Positions 9,266-17,459 of a stretch of 63,347 bases of DNA are shown here, piece after piece (positions within the stretch are counted from its first letter, which is position 1; each line of letters starts with the position of its first letter). The DNA comes from Microbacterium sorbitolivorans. GTDB lineage: Bacteria; Actinomycetota; Actinomycetes; Actinomycetales; Microbacteriaceae. Both the position numbers and the translations under genes were made by a program. Where the stretch lies: contig NZ_KZ848475.1 in the NCBI RefSeq assembly GCF_003327285.1, positions 507,339 through 570,685 of the forward strand, in the 5' to 3' direction. The notes beneath the pieces are model-generated. The model made no database searches. It saw nothing but the letters and a program-made list of their open reading frames with translations, and had not been told where the DNA came from.

Positions 9266-10000
9266 TCAGCGGGCAGACTCGGCGAGGCGCTCGCCCGCCG
9301 TCACCATGTGCACGGCCATCGCCGAGGCCGCGGCGTCGGCGTCGTTCGCGTCGAGGGCGCGGGCGACGGCCTCATGTTCGGCAAGGGCCAACTGGGCGGC
9401 CTCGAGGGTGTGGACGGCACGGTCGGAGTACACCTGCAGCAGCGATCGCACGACGTGCAGCAGGTCGCGCAGCGTCGCGTTGCCGGCGGCGTCGGCAAGG
9501 GCCAGGTGGAAGGCGTAGTCGGCCTTCGCGAACGCCTGCAGGTCATCGCCCGCGGCGCGCATGTCGTCGAGGTGCCCGGCGAGGGTGTCGCGCGCCTCCG
9601 ACGACGCGTGCGTTGCGGCCATGCGCGCGACATAGATCTCGAGCCCGGATCGCAGCTCGATCAGCTCGGCCGTGTTGCGCTCGCCGATCAGCAGCCCCCA
9701 GCGCAGCGTCTGCGGCAACAGCGCGCTGGCTTCGCCGCGCAGGTAGGTCCCGGATCCGGGACGCACGTCGACGATGCCGAGCATCTCGAGCGCAGCGAGC
9801 GCCTCGCGCACGGCGGATCGGCCGACGCCGAGCGAGGTGGCGAGCTGGCGCTCCGCGGGCAGTCGGGTGCCCGGCGCGATGTCGCCGCTCGTGAACAAAT
9901 CGAGCAGGCGGCGCGCGACCTCGCTCACGGGAGTTCCCGAGGGCAGTGAGCCGAGCGCCTCGGCGATGGCGTCGGATCCGCCGGTGGGGTCTGCTGGCAT
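9266..10000 (-). CDS. FadR/GntR-family transcriptional regulator
   Basis: A 244-residue repressor-type regulator. The winged helix-turn-helix (about 20-85) has the GntR signature PGTRLPAERQLATSLGVGRSAVREAL and the wing RPGSGTYL. The FCD ligand domain (about 95-230) keeps acidic and histidine positions (AKADYAFHLALADAAGN, then HEAVARALDANDADAAASAMAVHM), as in metal-assisted binding of sugar acids. It is divergent from the erythrulose/apionate operon with an 84-base gap holding a strong palindrome, so it is the likely local repressor, responding to an acid intermediate such as apionate. That ligand is inference. Confidence 0.88.
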   Translation of the reverse strand: MPADPTGGSDAIAEALGSLPSGTPVSEVARRLLDLFTSGDIAPGTRLPAERQLATSLGVGRSAVREALAALEMLGIVDVRPGSGTYLRGEASALLPQTLRWGLLIGERNTAELIELRSGLEIYVARMAATHASSEARDTLAGHLDDMRAAGDDLQAFAKADYAFHLALADAAGNATLRDLLHVVRSLLQVYSDRAVHTLEAAQLALAEHEAVARALDANDADAAASAMAVHMVTAGERLAESAR

Positions 10001-10029
10001 GAATCGATCTTACCCCTCCCCACTTGCAA

Positions 10030-10049
10030 TTGGTCAACCGGTTTGCCAA
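10030..10049. promoter_or_regulatory. Probable GntR/FadR operator
   Basis: TTGGTCAACCGGTTTGCCAA is a 20-bp palindrome centred on AACCGGTT with two mismatched pairs, matching the general TGGT...ACCA form of FadR-subfamily sites. It sits between the divergent starts of the regulator (10000) and the kinase operon (10085), where it could control both. Confidence 0.7.
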
Positions 10050-10084
10050 ACTAGGCTCACACGTCCCTCACGAAAGGTTCGACG

Positions 10085-11806
10085 ATGACCCGCTTGTGGA
10101 ATGATCCGGCCGATTTCGCCGACGAGATGATCGACGGCTTCGTCGCGGCCAATGGCCGCTACGTGCGCCGCGTCACCGGCGGCGTCGCGCGATCCACGCA
10201 GACGCCCGAGGGCCAGGTCGCGTTCGTGACGGGCGGCGGATCCGGCCACTACCCCGCCTTCGGCGGCCTCGTCGGGCCCGGCCTCGCGCACGGCGCGGCC
10301 ATGGGAAACCTCTTCGCCTCGCCCTCGACCCAGCAGGTGCTCTCCGTCGCGAAGGCCGCTGAGAACGGTGGCGGGGTCTTCCTCAGCTACGGAAACTACG
10401 CCGGCGACGTGCTGAACTTCGACGCCGCGCAGGAGCAGCTGCGCGCGGCGGGGATCCCGTGCCAGACGGTCGCCGTCACCGACGACGTCTCGTCGGCCGG
10501 GAAGGACGAGATCCACAAGCGCCGCGGCATCGCGGGCGACCTGACGGTGTTCCGGATCGCGGGCGCCGCCGCCGAGCGGGGCCTGAACCTCGACGAGGTC
10601 ACCCGCCTCGCCCGCCGCGCCAACGACCGCACGCGCTCCTTCGGCGTCGCCTTCTCGGGCTGCTCGCTTCCTGGCGCGGATGAGCCGCTCTTCGAGGTCA
10701 AGGAAGGCCACATGGCGATCGGCCTCGGGATCCACGGCGAGCCCGGCCTCGGCGACGCCGACATCCCGACCGCCGACGGCCTCGCCGAGATGCTCGTGGA
10801 GCGCCTACTCGACGAGCTCCCCGACGACGTTCCTTCGGCGAAGGGCGCGCGCGTCGTCCCGGTGCTGAACGGCCTCGGATCGCTGAAGTACGAGGAGATG
10901 TTCGTCGTCTACCGCCGCATCGCGCAGCTGCTCGATGACGCAGGTATCACCGCCGTCGACCCGCACGTCGGCGAGTACTGCACGAGCTTCGACATGGCAG
11001 GCACCTCGCTGACCCTGCTGTGGCTCGACGACGAGCTCGAAGACCTCTGGGACACGGGCGTCGACACCCCCGCGTACCGGCGCGGATCCATCGACGCCTC
11101 GCGCCTCGAAAGAATCGACACCGCAGAGGAGCAGGGCGAAGACCTCATCGGCGACGCCGACGACGACTCCCGAGCCATCGCCAAGACCATCGCCGACGCG
11201 TTCGACGTCTGGCGCACCACAATCGACGAGAACGTCGACGAGCTCGGCCGCCTCGACGCGATCGCCGGCGACGGCGACCACGGCATCGGCATGCAGCGCG
11301 GGATCCACGCGGCCCAGGCCGCCGCCCGCGACGCCGCGGACCGCGGCGCGGGGGCGGCGACCACGCTCGCCCGCGCGGCCGACGCCTGGTCCGACCGGGC
11401 AGGTGGCACGTCCGGCGCGATCTGGGGCGCGATCCTCGACACCGTCTCGCAGCGCCTCGGCGATGCCGGCCGCCCCACCAACGAACAGGTCGCCGAGGGG
11501 CTCGACGCCGCCAAGGCCCGCGTCGCCACCTTCGGCGCCGTTCCGGGCGACAAGACCCTCGTCGACTCGCTGAACCCGCTCGTCGAGACCTTCTCGGCAC
11601 GAGTGAGCGAGGGCGCGAGCATCGCGGACGCCTGGCGCGCCGCCGCAGACGCCGCGACGGCGGCCGCCGCCGCGACGACCGACATGCTCCCGCAGATGGG
11701 GCGCGCCCGCGCGCACCACGAAAAGGCCCTCGGGATCCCGGATCCGGGTGCCCACTCCCTCGCGCTCCTCGCGCAAGCCCTCCTCGAAAGGCACGACGAT
11801 GACTGA
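10085..11806 (+). CDS. Dihydroxyacetone-kinase-family kinase (probable erythrulose kinase)
   Basis: A 573-residue fusion of a DhaK substrate domain (about 1-330) and a DhaL ATP domain (about 360-570). DhaK shows [12 protein letters not shown] and the substrate-binding histidine near residue 217 in [11 protein letters not shown]. DhaL has the Mg-ATP motif [10 protein letters not shown] near 395-404 and GGTSGAIWG. Such fused kinases phosphorylate dihydroxyacetone or, in threitol/erythritol and apionate pathways, L- or D-erythrulose (LerK/DerK). The next genes are RpiB-like and TIM-like, the pair used to convert erythrulose phosphates, so erythrulose kinase is favoured over dihydroxyacetone kinase. 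Its stop overlaps the next start by 8 bases. Confidence 0.82.
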   Translation: MTRLWNDPADFADEMIDGFVAANGRYVRRVTGGVARSTQTPEGQVAFVTGGGSGHYPAFGGLVGPGLAHGAAMGNLFASPSTQQVLSVAKAAENGGGVFLSYGNYAGDVLNFDAAQEQLRAAGIPCQTVAVTDDVSSAGKDEIHKRRGIAGDLTVFRIAGAAAERGLNLDEVTRLARRANDRTRSFGVAFSGCSLPGADEPLFEVKEGHMAIGLGIHGEPGLGDADIPTADGLAEMLVERLLDELPDDVPSAKGARVVPVLNGLGSLKYEEMFVVYRRIAQLLDDAGITAVDPHVGEYCTSFDMAGTSLTLLWLDDELEDLWDTGVDTPAYRRGSIDASRLERIDTAEEQGEDLIGDADDDSRAIAKTIADAFDVWRTTIDENVDELGRLDAIAGDGDHGIGMQRGIHAAQAAARDAADRGAGAATTLARAADAWSDRAGGTSGAIWGAILDTVSQRLGDAGRPTNEQVAEGLDAAKARVATFGAVPGDKTLVDSLNPLVETFSARVSEGASIADAWRAAADAATAAAAATTDMLPQMGRARAHHEKALGIPDPGAHSLALLAQALLERHDDD

Positions 11807-12269
11807 CCAGCTCCGTATTGTGATCGGATCCGACGACGCCGGATTCGACTACAAAGAGATCCTCAAGAAGGATCTCGAGGCGAACGACGGCGTCGCGAGC
11901 GTCGTCGACGTGGGAGTGAACGCCGACGGCCACACCGCGTACCCGAAGGTCGCGATCGAGGCCGCCGAGCGCATCGCGCGCGGCGAGGCCGACCGCGCGC
12001 TGATCTTCTGCGGCACCGGCCTGGGCGTCGCGATCTCGGCGAACAAGGTCGCGGGGATCCGCGCCGTCACGGCGCACGACAGCTTCTCGGCCGAGCGGGC
12101 GGTGCTCTCGAACAACGCGCAGGTGCTCTGCATGGGCCAACGTGTGATCGGCATCGAGCTCGCCCGCCGGCTCGTGCGCGAGTGGCTGACGTATCGCTTC
12201 GACGAGTCGAGCGCGTCGGCCGACAAGGTCGCCGTGCTCACCGAATACGAGACCACCGGCAGCTGCTGA
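11799..12269 (+). CDS. RpiB/LacAB-family sugar-phosphate isomerase (probable D-erythrulose-4-P isomerase)
   Basis: A 156-residue RpiB-fold isomerase. The conserved [19 protein letters not shown] block carries the catalytic Cys and the phosphate/anion-hole residues. The following [20 protein letters not shown] differs from ribose-5-phosphate isomerase B, which usually has a REHNDAN-like sequence there; this variant is seen in erythrose/erythrulose phosphate isomerases (DerI/EryI type). The start at 11799 is chosen over upstream in-frame ATGs because it follows GAAAGGCACGACG and matches family N-termini. It overlaps the kinase stop by 8 bases and the next gene by 3. Proposed role: D-erythrulose 4-phosphate to D-erythrose 4-phosphate. 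Confidence 0.8.
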   Translation: MTDQLRIVIGSDDAGFDYKEILKKDLEANDGVASVVDVGVNADGHTAYPKVAIEAAERIARGEADRALIFCGTGLGVAISANKVAGIRAVTAHDSFSAERAVLSNNAQVLCMGQRVIGIELARRLVREWLTYRFDESSASADKVAVLTEYETTGSC

Positions 12270-13006
12270 TGGCGAGGCGCATCGTCGGCATCAGCCTGAA
12301 AATGTACTTCGGGCATGCCCGCGCGACCGACTGGTTCGACCGGGTCGCGTCGCTCGCGAGCGCGCAGCCCGCGGTTATGAACGGCGCCGTCGAGGTCTTC
12401 GTCACGCCGACGTTCCTGCAGGTTCCCGCCGCCGTCCGGGCCTTCGCGGGCACCCCCGTGCGGGTCGGCGGGCAGGACGTCGCGGCGGAGGCCGAGGGCG
12501 CCTACACCGGCGAGGTCTCGGCCTCCGAGCTCGCCGAGGTCGGCGCGGGGCTCGCGGAGATCGGGCACGCCGAGCGGCGCCGCCTCTTCGGCGAGAACGA
12601 CGCCGACGCGGCCCGCAAGGTTGCCCGCTCGCTCGAGGCGGGCCTCGAGCCGCTGCTGTGCATCGGCGAGAGCGAGCAGCAGTCACCCGAAGACGCGGCG
12701 AAGGTCGCGGTCGCGCAGCTCGAGGCCTCCCTCGCGGGCGCGCCTGACGGATCCGTCATCGTCGCCTACGAGCCCGTCTGGGCGATCGGGGCACCCGAGC
12801 CCGCGGGCGAGGATCACGTCCGCGTCGTCGCGGGCGCGCTGCGGGCCGCGCTCGCGGGGCGCCCCGGATCCGCCGTGATCTACGGGGGCGCCGCAAAGCC
12901 GGGCCTCCTCACGCGGCTCGGCGACGCCGTCGACGGCGTCTTCCTCGGGCGCTTCGCGCACGACCCCGACGCGCTCATGCAGGTGATCAACGAGGCCGCA
13001 TCGTGA
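12269..13006 (+). CDS. TIM-like isomerase (probable L-erythrulose-1-P isomerase)
   Basis: A 245-residue triosephosphate-isomerase homologue. Catalytic residues are present: Lys11 (GISLKMYF), His100 (EIGHAERRRLF) and Glu168 (YEPVWAIG), plus phosphate loop YGGAAKPG. The usual Asn two residues before Lys is Ser, and SLKMYF is a mark of the EryH/LerI branch rather than glycolytic TpiA. In those pathways the enzyme converts L-erythrulose 1-phosphate to D-erythrulose 4-phosphate. The ATG is inside the preceding stop (ATGA), and its own stop overlaps the next GTG. Context and the changed residue argue against a housekeeping TIM; glycolytic activity is not excluded. Confidence 0.82.
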   Translation: MARRIVGISLKMYFGHARATDWFDRVASLASAQPAVMNGAVEVFVTPTFLQVPAAVRAFAGTPVRVGGQDVAAEAEGAYTGEVSASELAEVGAGLAEIGHAERRRLFGENDADAARKVARSLEAGLEPLLCIGESEQQSPEDAAKVAVAQLEASLAGAPDGSVIVAYEPVWAIGAPEPAGEDHVRVVAGALRAALAGRPGSAVIYGGAAKPGLLTRLGDAVDGVFLGRFAHDPDALMQVINEAAS

Positions 13007-13773
13007 TCGGCCTCGGAACCTACGCCTACTTCTGGCAGCACGCCGAGGGCCTCTCCCTCGCGGGCGCGTTCGAGGACACCAAGGCGCAGGGCGTCGACCT
13101 CTTCCAGATCTGCGACTACGCGCCGCTCCTCGAGATGACGGGCGCCCAGCTGCGCGAGGCCGCGGGCGTCGCGCGCGGGCTCGGTCTGACGATCGAGCTC
13201 GGCACGAAGGGCGTGGATCCGGATCACCTGCGGCGCTTCCTCGACCTCGCCGAGATCTTCGATGCTCGACTTGTCCGCGGCATGGTGTTGCGCGACCAGG
13301 CCGCGAACGCGGCCGGCCTGCTCGGCCAGGTCGCCGGATCCTTCGAGCGCGCGGGCGTTTCGCTCGCGCTCGAAACCTACGAGCAGGTGCCCACCCGCAC
13401 CCTGCTCGGCATCATCGACGAGGTGGGCAGCGACGCGATCGGGATCTGCCTGGATCCCGCCAACGTCGTCGCGCAGCTCGAGAGCCCGCGAGGCTGCGTC
13501 GAGGCCACCTCGGCGTACGTCAAGAACGTGCACGTGAAGGACTTCGCCTTCGCGCGCCAGGATGGCTGGGTCGGATTCACGTACAGCGGCGCCCCCATGG
13601 GCGAGGGGCTGCACGACTACGACCACCTCCTCCAGACCGTGATGCCGCGCGAGCGTGGCATCAACGAGATCGTCGAGCACTGGCTGCCGTGGCAGTCGGA
13701 TGCCGAGACGACCATCACCACCGAGCGGGAATGGACCCGCAGAACCCTCGATATCCTCAGGAGCACACTATGA
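13003..13773 (+). CDS. TIM-barrel sugar isomerase-like protein (probable 3-oxo-isoapionate decarboxylase)
   Basis: A 256-residue xylose-isomerase-like TIM barrel. The four metal ligand positions of this superfamily are visible: Glu124 (LALETYEQ), Asp151 (ICLDPANV), His177 (VHVKDF) and Glu222 (NEIVEHW). By general annotation it is a sugar phosphate isomerase/epimerase. Because it lies between LerI-like and ApnO-like genes, the better proposal is OiaC-type 3-oxo-isoapionate decarboxylase, which as I recall belongs to this fold and yields L-erythrulose, the substrate of the kinase three genes upstream. The GTG start overlaps the previous stop by 4 bases. Confidence 0.72.
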   Translation: MIGLGTYAYFWQHAEGLSLAGAFEDTKAQGVDLFQICDYAPLLEMTGAQLREAAGVARGLGLTIELGTKGVDPDHLRRFLDLAEIFDARLVRGMVLRDQAANAAGLLGQVAGSFERAGVSLALETYEQVPTRTLLGIIDEVGSDAIGICLDPANVVAQLESPRGCVEATSAYVKNVHVKDFAFARQDGWVGFTYSGAPMGEGLHDYDHLLQTVMPRERGINEIVEHWLPWQSDAETTITTEREWTRRTLDILRSTL

Positions 13774-14624
13774 GCGAGAAGTACACGATCGCCGTCATCG
13801 GCGCGGGCGGCAAGATGGGCATGCGCGTGTCGAACAACCTCGTCAAGACCGAGCACACGGTCTTCTACGTCGAGAACTCCCCCGCGGGCCAGGAGCGCAC
13901 GCGCGAGGCCGGCCGCGAGCTCACCGACGCCGCCGTCGCCGTGGCCGACGCCGACATCGTCGTGCTCGCCGTGCCGGACCTCGCCCTCGGCGCCGTCACC
14001 GCCGACCTCGTCCCGCAGATGAAGTCGGGCGCCGTCTGCCTGACGCTCGACCCGGCCGCCGCCTACGCGGGCCTCCTCACGACGCGCGACGACGTGATCC
14101 AGGCCGTCGCGCACCCCTGCCACCCGTCGATCTTCCTGCAGCGCGAGACCCCCGAGCAGTGGGCCGACACCTTCGGCGGCATCGCCGCCCCGCAGGACGC
14201 CATCGCCGCCGTCGAGAGCGATGACCCCGCCATGAAGGCGCTCGTCGAGGAGACCGTGCGCTCGATCTACGCCCCCGTGATCGACGTGCACTTCGTCACG
14301 ATCAAGCAGCTCGCGCAGCTCGAGCCGACCCTCGTCGAGACCGTCGCCTGCATGATCGGCGAGCTGCTCAACGAGGCCCTCTCCGAGGCCATCAACACGA
14401 TGGGCGTGCCCGAGGCCGCCGCTCGCAGCATCATGTACGGCCACACCCAGGTGGCCCTCGCCAACGGCCTGCGCGGCGACAACCCGTTCTCGGACGCCTG
14501 CCTCATCGCCATGAAGTACGGCCGCGAGACCATCATCAAGGACGACTGGAAGAAGATCTTCCAGGACGACGAGCTCGACAAGAACCTCGCCGCCATGCTC
14601 CACCTCGACGAGATCAAGCGCTGA
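13770..14624 (+). CDS. 6-phosphogluconate-dehydrogenase-like protein (probable D-apionate oxidoisomerase, ApnO)
   Basis: A 284-residue NAD-dependent enzyme with an N-terminal Rossmann motif (IAVIGAGGKMGMRVSNNL) and an all-helical C-terminal half of the PGDH_C type (LAQLEPTLVETVACMIGELLNEAL). This architecture is shared by D-apionate oxidoisomerase, which oxidises D-apionate to 3-oxo-isoapionate. Neighbouring candidates for the decarboxylase, erythrulose kinase, isomerases and lactonase support the call. A GGAG site precedes the ATG at 13770, which overlaps the previous stop as ATGA. Family assignment is firm; the substrate rests on recalled family knowledge and context. Confidence 0.78.
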   Translation: MSEKYTIAVIGAGGKMGMRVSNNLVKTEHTVFYVENSPAGQERTREAGRELTDAAVAVADADIVVLAVPDLALGAVTADLVPQMKSGAVCLTLDPAAAYAGLLTTRDDVIQAVAHPCHPSIFLQRETPEQWADTFGGIAAPQDAIAAVESDDPAMKALVEETVRSIYAPVIDVHFVTIKQLAQLEPTLVETVACMIGELLNEALSEAINTMGVPEAAARSIMYGHTQVALANGLRGDNPFSDACLIAMKYGRETIIKDDWKKIFQDDELDKNLAAMLHLDEIKR

Positions 14625-15379
14625 TGGCCCGGCTCGCAGGCAAGACCGCGCTCGTTACCGGATCCGGATCCGGGATCGGCGAAGCCGTCGCGACCCGGTT
14701 CGCCGCGGAGGGCGCCCGCGTCGTGATCGCCGACCGCGACACCGCGGCCGCTGAGCGCGTTGCCGCGCTGCTCGGCGACGCGGCCCGCGCCGTCACGATG
14801 GACATCTCCGACGAGGCCCAGGTCTCGGCCGCATTCGCGTCGCTCGAGGCCGACGGATGGGCCCCGAACGTCGTCGTCGCCAACGCCGGAGTGCAGCTCT
14901 TCGGGCACGACGCGAAGGTCGCCGACCTCGATCTCGACGTCTGGCGCCGCACCGTCGACATCAACCTGACGGGCACGTTCCTGACGGTCAAGCACGCCGT
15001 GCGCGCGATGCTCGCCCACGACGGCGGATCCATCATCCTCACCGGAAGCCCGACGGGCGTCACGGGCGAGGGCAACGACTTCACCGCGTACAGCACGACT
15101 AAGGCCGGCATCCACGGCATGGGTCGCACCGTCGCGGCGGCATATGCCACGCAGGGCATACGCGTCAACACCGTCGTGCCGTCGTACGTCGAGACGCCGC
15201 TGGTCGATGCCATCAAGAACAACCCCGTCGAGCGCGCGGCCATCACCAGCCGTATCCCGATGGGCCGCCCGGCGACGCCGGACGACCTGACGGGCGTCAT
15301 GACGTTCCTCGCGAGCGACGACTCGGCGTTCGCGACCGGGGCCATGTTCACCGTCGATGGCGGGATGACTAACCTGTAG
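14624..15379 (+). CDS. SDR-family oxidoreductase
   Basis: A 251-residue classical short-chain dehydrogenase/reductase. It has the cofactor motif TGSGSGIG (about 12-19), the NAG motif (VVANAGVQLF), a catalytic Ser in LTGSPTG and the Tyr-x-x-x-Lys pair (AYSTTKAG, about 155-159), and the C-terminal TGAMFTVDGGMTNL. It is the last gene of the overlapping operon (ATGA overlap at 14624). A polyol or aldose oxidation feeding the pathway, for example apiose to apionolactone, would fit, though the described apiose dehydrogenase is of another family. A long hairpin follows its stop. Confidence 0.85.
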   Translation: MARLAGKTALVTGSGSGIGEAVATRFAAEGARVVIADRDTAAAERVAALLGDAARAVTMDISDEAQVSAAFASLEADGWAPNVVVANAGVQLFGHDAKVADLDLDVWRRTVDINLTGTFLTVKHAVRAMLAHDGGSIILTGSPTGVTGEGNDFTAYSTTKAGIHGMGRTVAAAYATQGIRVNTVVPSYVETPLVDAIKNNPVERAAITSRIPMGRPATPDDLTGVMTFLASDDSAFATGAMFTVDGGMTNL

Positions 15380-15391
15380 CGCTCCCTGTCT

Positions 15392-15477
15392 GTACACAAC
15401 GACGCAAATTTTGCGCCATGGACGCCGGAACACCGGCGTGTCGCCCATGTCGCGGCAAAATTTGCGTCGTTGTGTAC
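15392..15477. repeat. 86-bp palindrome, family F (GTACACAACGACGC type)
   Basis: A perfect 23-bp stem: an arm beginning GTACACAACGACGCAAATTT pairs with its complement ending TTGCGTCGTTGTGTAC. The 40-base middle contains a second stem (GACGCCGG/CCGGCGT). It starts 12 bases after the SDR stop and precedes the lactonase gene. No other copy is in this window. Confidence 0.85.
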
Positions 15478-15538
15478 GCGGGGTGGGCAAGATAGAGCCA
15501 TATCGCGCGATGGGGCGCGAGTTTCCTGAGGGGGCAGA

Positions 15539-17236
15539 ATGACCTGGATCCGTGAACAGGTGCGCGAGATTGCGCTCGGCGAGTGGAGCCTCGAGCTTCG
15601 CGACGACGACCTCGCGCAGATCCGCTTCCGCGGACACGAGGTGTTGCGATCGGTGCGCGCCGTCGTGCGCGACCGCGATTGGAACACCGCGGTGTGGACG
15701 GTGGAGTCCGTCGCGGACGACTCCATCGCGCTTTCGTCGACGTCCTTCGACAACCAATTCGACGGATCCCTCAGCCTCGTCGCCGACGATTCGTCGCTGC
15801 GGATCTCGTTCGAGGTCGACGCCGAGCGCGAGTTCTGGACGAACCGCACGGGCCTCGTCGTGCTGCACCCTGCCGCGCTCTCGGGGGCACCGCTCACGAT
15901 CACCCATACCTCGGGCCTCGTATCGCGCACCCACTTCCCCACCGACATCTCGCCCCACCAGCCCGCGTTCGACATCCGGGCGCTCGAGGCCGAGGGCGTC
16001 ACGGTGGCGTTCGAGGGAGATGCGTTCGAGATGGAGGACCAACGCAACTGGACCGATGCGTCGTTCAAGACGTACAGCCGGGCGCTCGCGGATCCGTTCC
16101 CCTACCTTTTCGACGGGCCCGTGCGGCAGAGCGTGACGATCTCGGTGAGTTCCGAGCTCGCCGAGACTCTGACGATCGGCCGAGATTCTGACGATTCCGG
16201 GGAAATGGGCCCCATCTCGAGCGATCGTCAGAATCTGACGCTCACCGAGGCCGGCCCCGTGCGCTTCTCCGTCGGGGCGTCCACCGCCCCGGGCGAGGGG
16301 CCCACGGATCCGATCGGGCACGACACGCTCGTCGAGGTCGACCTCGACTGGGACGGGTGGCCCGCCGTCATCGAGCGCGCGGCCGCGAGCGGCCTGCCGC
16401 TCGATGTGCGTCTCGTGCTGCCGCTCGAGGATCCGGATCCGCGGGTGCGCGAGGCGGTCGCCGCCCTCGCGGAGCTGCCGGTCGCGCGGATCGCGGCAAT
16501 CCAGCCCCCGACGCACCCCGCCGAGCACATGTCCGACGACGCGGCTGTGCGGATCCTTCGGGCCGCCCTCGGCGACCGCGACGTGCCCGTCATCGGCGGC
16601 ACGCGCTCGCACTTCACCGAGCTGAATCGCGGCCAGCACCTCGTGCCCGAGGGGCTCGACGGCATCGCATTCAGCACGACGCCCATGTTCCACACGCTCG
16701 AGACCCTGCAGCTCGAGCAGGCGATCGGCATGCAGCGCCTCGTCGCCGAGCAGGCCGTGCGCATCGCGGACGGCGCTCCCGTGCACGTGGGGCCCGTGAC
16801 CCTGCGCGCGCACCTCAATAACGTCGCGACGACGTCACCCGAGCGGCCCGGCGTCGCCGATCTTTCCGAGGGCTACGGGCCCGAGCTGCTGAACGCAGAC
16901 GACGACCGGCAGACGGCGCCCGAGCTCGCCGCGTGGACGATCGCGAGCGCCGCCGCCCTCGCCGTTCCCGGGGTGTCGACGGTGTCGTTCTTCGAGGGGT
17001 GGGGACCGCGCGGCATCCGGGCGGCCGACGGATCCGAGTACCCCGTCGCCGATGCAATCCGCGCCCTCGCGGCCCTCGCGGGCCCGCTCGCGACCGCGCA
17101 CGACGGATCCGTCTGGGCGATCGCGTCGGAGAACACCCTGCTGGTGGCGAACCTGGGCGACGCGTCGCGCGCGCTCTCGGTGGCCGAGGGGGAGGTCGAT
17201 GTGCCCGCGAAGGGGTGGGTGTCGGTCGACCGGTGA
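15539..17236 (+). CDS. Probable D-apionate lactonase (ApnL-like), with an in-frame palindrome
   Basis: A 565-residue cytosolic protein with no signal peptide. It resembles a two-part hydrolase: a beta-rich N-terminal region (1-205) and a C-terminal region rich in TIM-barrel-like signatures (VDLDWDGWPAVIERA; VPVIGGTRSHFTELNRGQH; YPVADAIRALAALAG). Size, position next to an ApnO-like gene and overall character suggest D-apionate lactonase, but I recall no diagnostic motif, so this is moderate. Start: ATG after GAGGGGGCAG. Residues about 209-233 are encoded by a family C palindrome (16163-16237), read in frame between the two regions. A CTGCGGAG-family palindrome directly follows the stop. Confidence 0.6.
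   Translation: MTWIREQVREIALGEWSLELRDDDLAQIRFRGHEVLRSVRAVVRDRDWNTAVWTVESVADDSIALSSTSFDNQFDGSLSLVADDSSLRISFEVDAEREFWTNRTGLVVLHPAALSGAPLTITHTSGLVSRTHFPTDISPHQPAFDIRALEAEGVTVAFEGDAFEMEDQRNWTDASFKTYSRALADPFPYLFDGPVRQSVTISVSSELAETLTIGRDSDDSGEMGPISSDRQNLTLTEAGPVRFSVGASTAPGEGPTDPIGHDTLVEVDLDWDGWPAVIERAAASGLPLDVRLVLPLEDPDPRVREAVAALAELPVARIAAIQPPTHPAEHMSDDAAVRILRAALGDRDVPVIGGTRSHFTELNRGQHLVPEGLDGIAFSTTPMFHTLETLQLEQAIGMQRLVAEQAVRIADGAPVHVGPVTLRAHLNNVATTSPERPGVADLSEGYGPELLNADDDRQTAPELAAWTIASAAALAVPGVSTVSFFEGWGPRGIRAADGSEYPVADAIRALAALAGPLATAHDGSVWAIASENTLLVANLGDASRALSVAEGEVDVPAKGWVSVDR
16163..16237. repeat. Family C palindrome inserted in frame in the lactonase gene
   Basis: A 75-base segment with the same layout as the intergenic family C copies: GAGACTCTGACGATCGGCC, then CGAGATTCTGACGATT, a central spacer, and GCGATCGTCAGAATCT. 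It is free of stops in the host frame and encodes part of TIGRDSDDSGEMGPISSDRQ at a likely inter-domain linker. Copies outside genes are at 28337-28410 and 30854-30927. Confidence 0.85.
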
Positions 17237-17237
17237 G

Positions 17238-17316
17238 CCGTACCTGCGGAGATGACCCCGAACTGCGGATCCATGGGGGTTATTCCTCCGCAGATACGGG
17301 CCATCTCCGCCGAAAC
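17238..17316. repeat. Single CTGCGGAG-family palindrome
   Basis: One unit of the family that forms the array at 8729-9215: ACCTGCGGAGATGACCCCGA, ACTGCGGATCC, a loop, then CCTCCGCAGATACGGGCC and ATCTCCGC. Its right end lacks the usual CTTCGGGACCA and abuts a truncated permease gene, so it marks the junction of a past deletion or insertion. Confidence 0.85.
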
Positions 17317-17337
17317 AGACCGACCCAGCACGGCACC

Positions 17338-17454
17338 GACTATGGTCCCCTTAACGCCTTCATCTTCATGTCGGCGATCCCCGTTCTCATTGTGTACCTG
17401 CTGTTCCAGCGGTACTTCGTCCAGGGCGCCCTCGCCGGCGCCGTGAAGGGATAA
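17338..17454 (+). pseudogene. C-terminal remnant of a MalG-type ABC sugar permease
   Basis: About 38 codons ending in TAA at 17454 encode the typical C-terminus of a CUT1 inner-membrane permease: one hydrophobic helix (FIFMSAIPVLIVYLLF) then QRYFVQGALAGAVKG. The two intact permeases here end similarly (NRQIVEGMTSGAVKG, NKKIMAGMAAGSVKG). The rest of the gene is absent; immediately upstream is the palindrome ending near 17316. The nucleoside hydrolase gene starts 5 bases after its stop, so that gene was probably the last gene of a transporter operon now largely deleted. Confidence 0.85.
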
Positions 17455-17459
17455 CGCCA

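Noticed and set aside
12269..13006. Housekeeping triosephosphate isomerase (tpiA)
   Set aside because: Not next to gap/pgk, inside an overlapping catabolic operon, with the EryH/LerI-like GISLKMYF start instead of the usual Asn-x-Lys.
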